From the NCBI GenBank assembly GCA_020718225.1, contig DYSO01000006.1, forward strand, positions 1 to 46,978: 46,978 bases of DNA. Direction: 5' to 3'. Numbering within the stretch: the first letter of the stretch is position 1; every line of letters begins with the position of its first letter. A program made the position numbers and the translations under genes. Below are positions 32,853-40,230 of this stretch, piece by piece. The DNA comes from Draconibacterium orientale. GTDB lineage: Bacteria > Bacteroidota > Bacteroidia > Bacteroidales > FEN-979. The notes under the pieces are model-generated. The model was not told the DNA's origin and ran no database searches. It saw nothing but the letters and a program-made list of their open reading frames with translations.

Positions 32853-34910
32853 CTAAAATAAACCGCTCTGTGCCAGACAATCGGGATTAGGCAGCAAAAG
32901 GACAAGCAGTGCCCATATCCGTGTAAGGGCGGTTTTGGCAGACCAAACTGGGGGTGTGCAGGTTTTGTCACGGCAAACATAAATGGCCGTTTTTCCCTGG
33001 ATGGACCGATGTTCTAACAGCGGCAGATCCTCTTTGGTACCACCTGCAAAAAGGGTTGTCGGGGGAAAGTTTTTCTTCATCAGTCGGCAAAAGGGCAATG
33101 CTTTTTCTCCCAAAACCGCGACTTCATGCGAAGGAAATAGCAGTTTGCCCAATAGCATGGCCCAATTGGAATAATAAGCGCCCTGCCGGACAATTTCATT
33201 GGTAAAGGTGGAAGTCATCTTTTCAGCTATCTGCCCATATCTGCCATTCTCAAACAAAAGCGCCAGTTTATAAAACACATGGGCCAGAACGGAGTTGGAG
33301 GAAGGGATTACATTGTCGGAAAAATCATGTTTTCGGGCAATCAGCTCCCTGGTTTGATCGGAAGTGTAAAAAAACAGGTTGCTTTGGGGATCTGAAAAAT
33401 GGTCCTCCACATATCCGGTTAAGCGTTTCGCCAGGGTTAGCCAGTGCAGGTTGAAGGTAGCCTCATAGAGGTCGATGCAAGCGGCTGCCATCAGTGCATA
33501 ATCATCCAGGAATGCCGCTGTGGTTGCTTTTCTTTCGCTATATGCATGCAATAGCATCCCATCCCCGGTGACCATTTTTGATTCGAGAAAAGCTGCTGTT
33601 CTCAGCGCTCCTGTCAGGTATTTTGGTTTTCCCAATGCATGGTAAGCTTGAATGTATCCGGAAACCATCAGGGCATTCCATGAGGTAAGGATTTTTTGGT
33701 CGGTGGTTGGCCGGATGCGTTTATTGCGGTGTTTGAGCAATAGACGGTTTGTTTTTTTCAGGATACTTTCCAATGCTTTCATAGAAATTCCATTTTCATT
33801 AGCAAAATCATCCTTTTCGGAGGTGATGTGGAGTATATTTCTGCCATGTTCCCAGTTTCCTTTCTCGGTAACCTGGTAATATTGAAGAACAATTTCTGCC
33901 AGGGGTTGACCAAGGATTGTTTCTATCTCTTTTTTTGTCCAGAGATAGAATTTTCCCTCTTCATGTTCGCTGTCTGCATCGATTGACGAAGAAAAGCCCC
34001 CATCGGGTTGCAATAATTCATGTTCGGCAAATCGGATGGTTTGTTTAATGATATCAGCATACAGTGGTTTGTTTGTTATCTGAAAGGCATGGGAATAGAG
34101 GCTGATCATCTGTGCGTTGTCATAAAGCATTTTTTCGAAGTGGGGGACTTTCCAGAATGGATCGGTGGAATACCGGGAGAATCCCCCGCCAATCTGGTCG
34201 TAAATGCCTCCTTTGGCCATGGCGTCAAGGGTAATGATACTGGCATTGAGCGCTTCGGATTTAAGGGCCAGATAATGGAATTGTAAAAGAAATTCGATTC
34301 CTGACGGCATCATAAATTTGGGCGCTCCCTTGTATCCGCCCCATTCCCGATCAATTAATGCCAATTGGTTTTCACCGGATGCAAGATAATCTGATGTAGT
34401 AAATGGTTCCGGAGATAGAGGATTGTTAAATGGAATGGAGCGGATTCCATCGGTAAGCGATCCGGCGGCCTCCTGGATCCGGCCGAAATCCGTCAGATAT
34501 ATATTACTCAGTTGGTGAAGAAGCTCCAGCCATTTTTTCGGGGGGAGGTATGTGAGGGCATAAAATGGCTTTCCATCCGGTAAAGCAAATGCATTGAGTG
34601 GCCAGCCACCGCGGCCCGACACCAGGTGTGCGGCTTCCATATAGATCTGGTCGATGTCGGGCCGCTCTTCCCGGTCCACCTTGATGCAGATGAAGCGTGC
34701 GTTCATGAATGCCGCAATGACCGGGTCGGAAAACGATTCAGCGGCCATGACATGGCACCAGTGACAGGCTGCATAGCCAATGCTGATAATCACTGGTTTA
34801 TTTTCGTTTTTGGCTTTTAACAGGGCCTCTTCCCCCCATTCGTACCAGTTGACCGGATTGCCGGCATGTTGCTTAAGATAAGGGCTTGTTGCCTGTGAAA
34901 GATGGTTCAT
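32853..34910 (-). CDS. DUF255/YyaL thioredoxin-domain protein
   Basis: A 685-residue protein of the YyaL/SPATA20 family. The N-terminal thioredoxin-like DUF255 domain ([18 protein letters not shown]) has the redox motif CHWC at 49-52 and continues into [14 protein letters not shown] and [23 protein letters not shown]. The rest (about 180-650) is an (alpha/alpha)6-barrel with [41 protein letters not shown] and [11 protein letters not shown], as in glycan-active epimerases and hydrolases. Length is typical. Biochemical function is not established. The tail holds [12 protein letters not shown], the usual ending of the family, plus some 25 extra residues. Confidence 0.9.
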   Translation of the reverse strand: MNHLSQATSPYLKQHAGNPVNWYEWGEEALLKAKNENKPVIISIGYAACHWCHVMAAESFSDPVIAAFMNARFICIKVDREERPDIDQIYMEAAHLVSGRGGWPLNAFALPDGKPFYALTYLPPKKWLELLHQLSNIYLTDFGRIQEAAGSLTDGIRSIPFNNPLSPEPFTTSDYLASGENQLALIDREWGGYKGAPKFMMPSGIEFLLQFHYLALKSEALNASIITLDAMAKGGIYDQIGGGFSRYSTDPFWKVPHFEKMLYDNAQMISLYSHAFQITNKPLYADIIKQTIRFAEHELLQPDGGFSSSIDADSEHEEGKFYLWTKKEIETILGQPLAEIVLQYYQVTEKGNWEHGRNILHITSEKDDFANENGISMKALESILKKTNRLLLKHRNKRIRPTTDQKILTSWNALMVSGYIQAYHALGKPKYLTGALRTAAFLESKMVTGDGMLLHAYSERKATTAAFLDDYALMAAACIDLYEATFNLHWLTLAKRLTGYVEDHFSDPQSNLFFYTSDQTRELIARKHDFSDNVIPSSNSVLAHVFYKLALLFENGRYGQIAEKMTSTFTNEIVRQGAYYSNWAMLLGKLLFPSHEVAVLGEKALPFCRLMKKNFPPTTLFAGGTKEDLPLLEHRSIQGKTAIYVCRDKTCTPPVWSAKTALTRIWALLVLLLPNPDCLAQSGLF

Positions 34911-35261
34911 TTATATCGGAAAAGGGTTTTAGGGTCTGTTAAAAATTCATTTTGAAATTTATAACTCCTTGAAAACTATTAGCTTTTCATTATTCATTCT
35001 TCACTCATCGTTTTTCATTTTACATTAATCGTTAACCCAATGAATAGAGTACAATGGATAATTGCCAGTGAAAAATGAATAAAGAAAAACGAATAGTATG
35101 TTAAAATTTAAACAGTCTCTTAGTTTGTCGGGCAATACAATACGGGTGATGCAATAGTAATCATTTTTGGGTATCGTTCAAAACAATTATTACTCCGTGG
35201 TGTTCCTTTTTTCCCCCTTGTGGTGTTATGGGGAAATGGGTAAGACCATCTCTGAAACGAA
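34911..35261. other. AT-rich intergenic region without a gene
   Basis: Between the divergent DUF255 and MBL genes. It has imperfect ATTCATT/TTTTCATT-type repetition around 34990-35030 and an approximate complementary block (GTGAAAAATGAAT, GAAAAACGAAT) around 35068-35096, which could fold loosely. I find no convincing coding frame or RNA gene. Confidence 0.4.
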
Positions 35262-35293
35262 TTTGGTAAATCATCAGAATTGCTTTATCTTTG
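35262..35293 (+). promoter_or_regulatory. Bacteroidota-type promoter of the MBL-fold gene
   Basis: TTTG (-33) at 35262-35265, 20 bp spacer, TATCTTTG (-7) at 35286-35293; both boxes match consensus. Transcription should begin near 35298-35300, which makes the in-frame ATGs at 35305 and 35314 the only usable starts, with a very short leader. Confidence 0.7.
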
Positions 35294-35313
35294 ATGTTCA
35301 AGTGATGGTTGTT

Positions 35314-36003
35314 ATGAGAACCTGGAATACAAGCAAAGGGACCACCGTTCAACGTGTCCTGTTCGGAAGGTCGAATGTATATATGCTGTTCAATGAAACC
35401 TATCGGTTGCTGGTCGATACCGGGGCAAAAACCGATGGTAAAAAACTTTTACGCCGCCTTGTATCCACAGGGAAGCCTGACGGGGTTATCATGACCCATA
35501 CCCATTTCGACCATATGGGCAATGCAGGTATACTGAAAGATCGATACGCGCCAGTATTTATTGTACATGAAGCTGAAAAGGGGTATCTCGAAAGTGGAAA
35601 CATCCCGCTTCCGGAAGGTTCTTGCCGATGGACGCGTTTTATTTCGAGGCTCGGGGCTGAAAAGGTCCCTCATTGGTTCCAGTCAAGGGGTGTGAGGGCA
35701 GACATTTTTTTCAGGGAGCGTTATAACCTGGAAGCTTTTGGGTTCAACGCTTATGTCCTTCATACCTATGGTCATTCCCCTGGTTCCGCGAGTGTGATCA
35801 TCGACAACGAAATGGCCCTTGTGGGGGATGCCCTGATGGGGGTTCCCGGTATGTTATTTCCGCCTTATGCCGACAACATTCCCGCTGTGGTCCAAAGCTG
35901 GAAAAAACTGTTGGATACCGGTTGTCATACTTTTCATCCGGCACACGGTTTTCCTGTGGGCCGGAAAAAGTTGGAACTGGCTTATAAGAGAAGGACTCAC
36001 TAG
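35314..36003 (+). CDS. MBL-fold metallohydrolase
   Basis: A 229-residue metallo-beta-lactamase-fold hydrolase, probably cytoplasmic. Zinc-site motifs: THTHFDHMGN (HxHxDH), HTYGHSPGSASV, LVGDALMG and HPAHG; the fold begins with the usual SNVYMLFNETYRLLVDTGA. The frame is open from 35167, but the promoter boxes at 35262-35293 place transcription after it. The ATG at 35314 (MRTWN) or 35305 fits, and the upstream extension has no family features. Substrate unknown; glyoxalase II-like and other thioester or phosphodiester activities are all possible. The next gene, a large kinase, begins 60 bp on. Confidence 0.88.
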   Translation: MRTWNTSKGTTVQRVLFGRSNVYMLFNETYRLLVDTGAKTDGKKLLRRLVSTGKPDGVIMTHTHFDHMGNAGILKDRYAPVFIVHEAEKGYLESGNIPLPEGSCRWTRFISRLGAEKVPHWFQSRGVRADIFFRERYNLEAFGFNAYVLHTYGHSPGSASVIIDNEMALVGDALMGVPGMLFPPYADNIPAVVQSWKKLLDTGCHTFHPAHGFPVGRKKLELAYKRRTH

Positions 36004-36063
36004 GTTTTTCGATTGTTCAGATATTTTTTTGTTATTTTTACATCAGGTTGATTTTGTGATGAT

Positions 36064-39000
36064 ATGAACCGTCTCCTGTTCCTTCTTCTTTTATTGTTTT
36101 ATGATATTGTTGCTTTTCCCCAACAATACCTGTTTCAAACCTACTCCATTGAAGAAGGGCTTTCCCAGAGTGTGGTAAACTGTGTCTATCAGGATTCACG
36201 GGGTTTAATCTGGATTGGCACACAGAATGGGCTGAACCGTTTTAACGGATATGATTTTACGGTTTTTTTATACAATCCTGATGATACCTGTTCAATATCA
36301 AATAACTGGATCTATGCCATTACCGAAGATGGCAATGGGAACCTTTGGATCGGTACAAAAGGGGGCCTGAACCAATATCTCCGTGAAGCGAACAGGTTCA
36401 GACGGATTTCCTATGCCACAGGCTTTGCTACTCATCTGGCCGGTTGTGTATATGATGTACTGGTTTCCAAAAGCGGGAAGATATATATCAATACACCTCC
36501 TGTTTTATCAGTCTTTAACCCGGTAAAAAACGAATTTCAACATTACCGGGCCAATATCCCCTTTGGAGGGGCTGTAAATGATAACCGGATACCCCTGCTC
36601 GAAGATCATGACGGAGAAATCTGGATGGGGACGCCAAACGGTTTGATGCATTTTAACCCTCAATCTTCCACGTTTACCTCTTATTTTCATGACCCGGGGC
36701 GAACGGGTACACTATGTGATAATAATATTACAGCGCTTTATCAGGATAACAAAGGGACCATCTGGATCGGCACCGGTAACGGTCTGGATTTGCTCAAAAA
36801 ACCAACCTGTGAAATTTTAGGTATTTTTAACCTTCCACCTTCCCGGCAAATCATCGGGAATTCCTGTATCCGTGCTATTACCCAGGATCCGGGAGGGGCT
36901 GTATGGATCGGGACGGAAGGAGAAGGGTTGTGCCGAATTGAAAACCATGAAAACCAATCCTATCTCATCGACCGGTTTACCAGTCCCCGACATGGATTGG
37001 GCCATAACATCATTCTCGCCCTGATCATTGACAATTCCCGGAACCTTTGGGCAGGAACCCTGAAAGGAATCAGCAAGACGGATCTCAAACCGGCAAAATT
37101 CAAATTGTATCGGAAAGATAATACAACCGCTTCCGTTGATCTTCAGGGTAACGTCATTGCTTCTATCTTCAAGGATGAAAAGGGGAAGATTTGGATCGGA
37201 AACTGGGGACAGGGGTTGAATATTTACAACAGGACGACCGGGGAGGTAACCCATTACTCTTCAAAACTGTCGGGAAATAGGTTCATTACCAATGATTTTG
37301 TACATACGATCTTTTGTGACGAACACAAGAACATCTGGATCGGTACCCGCGATGGCATCCATGTCTATGATGAAAAAACAGAAAAATTTCTTCCTTACCG
37401 TGTTTTTTTTCACAACAAGAATCTTCCCGACCTGACGGGTGTACGGGTAAATATGATTATCCGGGGAGCCGATAACAGTTACTGGATTGCCACACAAAAC
37501 GGGTTATTCAGGATCCATCCGGAGCGGACTTCTTATGAAGTTTTTAATGCGGAAGCTACTGATAATCATAAAATTGGTGGTAATCTGATATATTGTATCA
37601 AGGAGGGAAGCGATGGATCCATCTGGATTGCAACGCTCAATGGCCTTGATGTTTTCAATCCGAATAATTTGAAAATGACACATTTCAGAAAAAGTGAATC
37701 GAAAAATTCATTGTGCGACAATTTTGTGATCTCCCTTTGTGAGGATGGTCAAGGCAATATGTGGATTGGAACGGGTTCCTATGTCAACAAATTTATTAAG
37801 AAAGACTCCACCTTTCTTTACTATTCCAAAGAACACGGCTTGCCCAACAACAATATCTTTGAAATACTTATGGACAACAACAATACCTGTTGGTTTGCCA
37901 CAGGAGGAGGATTGTGTAAATTTGATACAACTACCGCTTCTTTCAGGACATATACCGTTGATGACGGGCTTCAGGGGTTGGAATTCAATCTCCGGGCATG
38001 CTATAACAGTTCCGATGGGGAGATTTTTTTCGGGGGTATGAACGGGTTTAACTCCTTTTACCCCGGGTCACTGGAAGATAATCCGAACATTCCGGAAATT
38101 ATGATTACTTCCTGTTATAAATCAACCAAAAACGGAAGAGTGTACCTTGACTTTGATAAGAGAGGCGAGGTTGTGCTGGATCCTTCAGACCAGGCATTTA
38201 CCATTGAATTTGTGGCGCTCGAGTTTACCAATCCACAAAAAAATCAATATGCCTATAAACTGGAGGGATTATCGGACGAATGGATCACTATCGGAAACCG
38301 TCGGTTTGTACCTTTTTCGAACCTTTCACCGGGCGTCTATATATTTAAAGTTAAGGGTTCCAATAACGATGGCATATGGAATGAAGCCGGTTGTGCCCTG
38401 AAAATCGTGGTGCTCCCTCCATGGTGGAGAAGCTGGTGGGCATGGATGGCTTATCTGCTGATCATTGCCGGAAGTGTTGTGGTTTATATCCGGATGCGGG
38501 AAAAAAAGCTCGTCAGGGAACGTGACCAGTTAGAGAAAAAAGTGGCTGAACGCACTTTGCAGATCGAAAAAAACAACATCGAGATCCTTCATAAAAACGA
38601 AACCCTGAATGAACTGAACTCAGAGTTGAAGGCATTAAATGCAACCAAAGACAAATTTTTTTCCATTATCGCCCATGATCTCAGGAACCCATTTAATTCC
38701 ATTTTGGGATTGACTGATATTGTTTTAGGTAATCTTGACAATCCCGATCCCCCGAAGATAAGGAAAACGATCACCGACATCCGTGATGCCTCCCGGCATG
38801 CTTATGACCTGCTTCAAAATCTGCTGATCTGGGCACGCTCCCAAACAGGGAACCTGACTTTTCAACCCTCGTTATTTGATCTTATGGAACGGGTTCAGGA
38901 TAACATAGAACTGGTAATGGGACAGGCTTCACGGAAGAATATTACCCTTGTTTCGGAGATTGATAAACCTTTACCTGTTTATGGCGATATCCAGATGATC

Positions 39001-39336
39001 AATACCGTATTGCGTAATCTGCTGACCAATGCCATAAAATTTACCGCCCGGGATGGATGTGTTGTAATCACTGCTGAAAAATCGGACGGACTATGCCTGA
39101 TCCGGGTACAGGATAATGGCACCGGGATTACACCGGAGATTTTAAGCAAAATATTCAAAATTGAAAGTAAATATACCAAAAAGGGGACAGAGATGGAACG
39201 TGGCACAGGCCTGGGATTGATATTATGCAAAGAATTTGTTGAAAAGCATGAAGGTCACATCCGCGTTGAAACCGAACCCGGGAAAGGCAGCGCTTTTACA
39301 ATTGCCCTTCCATTGCAACCGGTTTCCGGGAACTGA
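36064..39336 (+). CDS. Two-component propeller sensor histidine kinase
   Basis: A 1,090-residue membrane kinase. After a signal peptide, residues ~20-720 hold repeated regulator-propeller units (GLIWIGTQNGLNRF, GNLWIGTKGGLNQY, GTIWIGTGNGLD, GSIWIATLNGLDVF), likely two seven-bladed propellers. A Y_Y_Y domain (YKLEGLSDEWI...SPGVYIFKVKGSNNDGIWNE) follows, then one transmembrane helix at ~790-815, a coiled coil, HisKA with H871 (IIAHDLRNPFNS) and HATPase_c (LLTNAIKFT, DNGTGIT, GTGLGLILCKEF). Unlike the hybrid sensors that control polysaccharide loci in Bacteroides, it has no receiver and no AraC domain, so it needs a separate regulator. No SusCD pair or glycan enzymes are nearby to suggest the ligand. 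Confidence 0.93.
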   Translation: MNRLLFLLLLLFYDIVAFPQQYLFQTYSIEEGLSQSVVNCVYQDSRGLIWIGTQNGLNRFNGYDFTVFLYNPDDTCSISNNWIYAITEDGNGNLWIGTKGGLNQYLREANRFRRISYATGFATHLAGCVYDVLVSKSGKIYINTPPVLSVFNPVKNEFQHYRANIPFGGAVNDNRIPLLEDHDGEIWMGTPNGLMHFNPQSSTFTSYFHDPGRTGTLCDNNITALYQDNKGTIWIGTGNGLDLLKKPTCEILGIFNLPPSRQIIGNSCIRAITQDPGGAVWIGTEGEGLCRIENHENQSYLIDRFTSPRHGLGHNIILALIIDNSRNLWAGTLKGISKTDLKPAKFKLYRKDNTTASVDLQGNVIASIFKDEKGKIWIGNWGQGLNIYNRTTGEVTHYSSKLSGNRFITNDFVHTIFCDEHKNIWIGTRDGIHVYDEKTEKFLPYRVFFHNKNLPDLTGVRVNMIIRGADNSYWIATQNGLFRIHPERTSYEVFNAEATDNHKIGGNLIYCIKEGSDGSIWIATLNGLDVFNPNNLKMTHFRKSESKNSLCDNFVISLCEDGQGNMWIGTGSYVNKFIKKDSTFLYYSKEHGLPNNNIFEILMDNNNTCWFATGGGLCKFDTTTASFRTYTVDDGLQGLEFNLRACYNSSDGEIFFGGMNGFNSFYPGSLEDNPNIPEIMITSCYKSTKNGRVYLDFDKRGEVVLDPSDQAFTIEFVALEFTNPQKNQYAYKLEGLSDEWITIGNRRFVPFSNLSPGVYIFKVKGSNNDGIWNEAGCALKIVVLPPWWRSWWAWMAYLLIIAGSVVVYIRMREKKLVRERDQLEKKVAERTLQIEKNNIEILHKNETLNELNSELKALNATKDKFFSIIAHDLRNPFNSILGLTDIVLGNLDNPDPPKIRKTITDIRDASRHAYDLLQNLLIWARSQTGNLTFQPSLFDLMERVQDNIELVMGQASRKNITLVSEIDKPLPVYGDIQMINTVLRNLLTNAIKFTARDGCVVITAEKSDGLCLIRVQDNGTGITPEILSKIFKIESKYTKKGTEMERGTGLGLILCKEFVEKHEGHIRVETEPGKGSAFTIALPLQPVSGN

Positions 39337-39396
39337 ACGTAGGATACCGGATTCTTTATTCAACGCAATGTGAGATGATACAAAGTACGCTGCAAT

Positions 39397-39549
39397 TTAT
39401 TTTTGCGTATTAAATAAAATGGCTGCAATGACACCCGGTATCCATCCGCAACAGGTAAGAATAAAAACCAGCAGGATGGCCCCGCAACCCCGGTCAATAA
39501 CGGCAAGAGGGGGAAAAAGAATACATACCAAAGCCCTGAGAATTCCCAT
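39397..39549 (-). CDS. YqaE/Pmp3-family small membrane protein
   Basis: A 50-residue protein read from the minus strand, beginning MGILRALVCILFPPLAVID. Its two hydrophobic helices are separated by a short polar turn (DRGCG), and the second ends CCGWIPGVIAALF-like. The FPPLAV and GWIPGVIAA motifs are diagnostic of the YqaE/Pmp3 (UPF0057) proteolipid family, which in yeast and plants helps membrane potential and salt tolerance; the bacterial role is unclear. TATCTTTG, a perfect -7 box, ends only 4 bp before the ATG (39554-39561), so the message would be nearly leaderless. It is convergent with the propeller kinase gene. Confidence 0.88.
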   Translation of the reverse strand: MGILRALVCILFPPLAVIDRGCGAILLVFILTCCGWIPGVIAAILFNTQK

Positions 39550-39553
39550 GATT

Positions 39554-39561
39554 CAAAGATA
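39554..39561 (-). promoter_or_regulatory. -7 box of the YqaE gene
   Basis: TATCTTTG on the minus strand, four bases before the ATG. A -33 TTTG at the correct distance is not visible. If active, the transcript would begin at or beside the start codon. Confidence 0.35.
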
Positions 39562-39615
39562 AATATTTTTTTAATAATTATTCATATCTTTATGCTTTCT
39601 GATCATAACCACCTG

Positions 39616-39704
39616 TAAATCGTAAATCGTAATCGTAAATCGTAAATCGTAAATCGTAAATCGTAAATCGTAATCGTAAATCGTAAATCGTAAATCGTAA
39701 ATCG
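39616..39704. repeat. TAAATCG heptamer array upstream of bcp
   Basis: Eleven TAAATCG heptamers and two shortened TAATCG hexamers in the order 2-hex-5-hex-4, with no interruption. The array ends 4 bp before the bcp ATG, taking up the place of its leader and ribosome-binding site. A second array of the same unit lies at 43751-43784. Confidence 0.95.
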
Positions 39705-39708
39705 CCTT

Positions 39709-40167
39709 ATGTCTGATAAACTTACCGTCGGGAGCGCTGCTCCCGGTTTTTCCCTTCCCGATCACCGTGGACGTCGCGTTAATTTCAGCGATTTTACGGG
39801 CAAAGTAAACCTGGTAGTCTATTTCTACCCCAAAGATGAATCGTATGGTTGTACCAGGGAAGCCTGTGGGTTTCGGGATAATTATGAGGTTTTTAAAGAG
39901 GCAGGCGCAGAAGTAATCGGTATCAGCCAGGATGATGTAGCTTCCCACCAGGCATTTGCGGCAAACCATAACCTTCCGTTTATCTTGTTATCGGATAAGG
40001 ATTGGACCGTTGGCGAAAAATATGGCGTCGGAAAGTCGCTGGGCTTAATAACCGAACGGAAAACCTTTGTGATCGATAAACAGGGGACCATCCGGATGAT
40101 TTTTTCCTCACAGCTAAATTTTGGAAAACATATCGGAAAGGCGCTGGAAGTCATAAAGGGGATGTAA
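39709..40167 (+). CDS. bcp: Peroxiredoxin, Bcp/PrxQ type
   Basis: A 152-residue thioredoxin-dependent peroxiredoxin. Peroxidatic Cys48 and resolving Cys53 lie in YGCTREACGFRD, five residues apart as in PrxQ. The usual TPGCT is SYGCT here: Thr to Ser is a common tolerated change, but Pro to Tyr next to the active site is unusual. SLPDHRGRRVNFSDF, SDKDWTVGEKYGVG and TFVIDKQGTIRMIF fit the family. It is cytoplasmic (no signal peptide). The start follows directly after a heptamer repeat array, with no ribosome-binding site visible. It adds to the peroxide-defence genes at 18.8-20.2 kb. Confidence 0.94.
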   Translation: MSDKLTVGSAAPGFSLPDHRGRRVNFSDFTGKVNLVVYFYPKDESYGCTREACGFRDNYEVFKEAGAEVIGISQDDVASHQAFAANHNLPFILLSDKDWTVGEKYGVGKSLGLITERKTFVIDKQGTIRMIFSSQLNFGKHIGKALEVIKGM

Positions 40168-40230
40168 AAACCCTGCCGGAAAAAATGAGATAGAGAATAT
40201 AACATTGATACCAACTTAAAAATATTTTTT

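Noticed and set aside
32853-32960. Frameshift at the C-terminus of the DUF255 protein
   Set aside because: The odd tail looked suspicious, but the family-typical [12 protein letters not shown] is intact and the alternative frame offers nothing better.
34911-35261. Small RNA or tRNA in the largest gene-free stretch
   Set aside because: No cloverleaf or strong stable structure could be drawn; only weak AT-rich repetition is present.
39616-39704. CRISPR array
   Set aside because: The units are 7 bp, contiguous and have no spacers; no cas genes are present.
39571-39969. 132-residue minus-strand open frame with YDLRFTI repeats
   Set aside because: The repeated peptide is simply the translated heptamer array and the rest is antisense to bcp.
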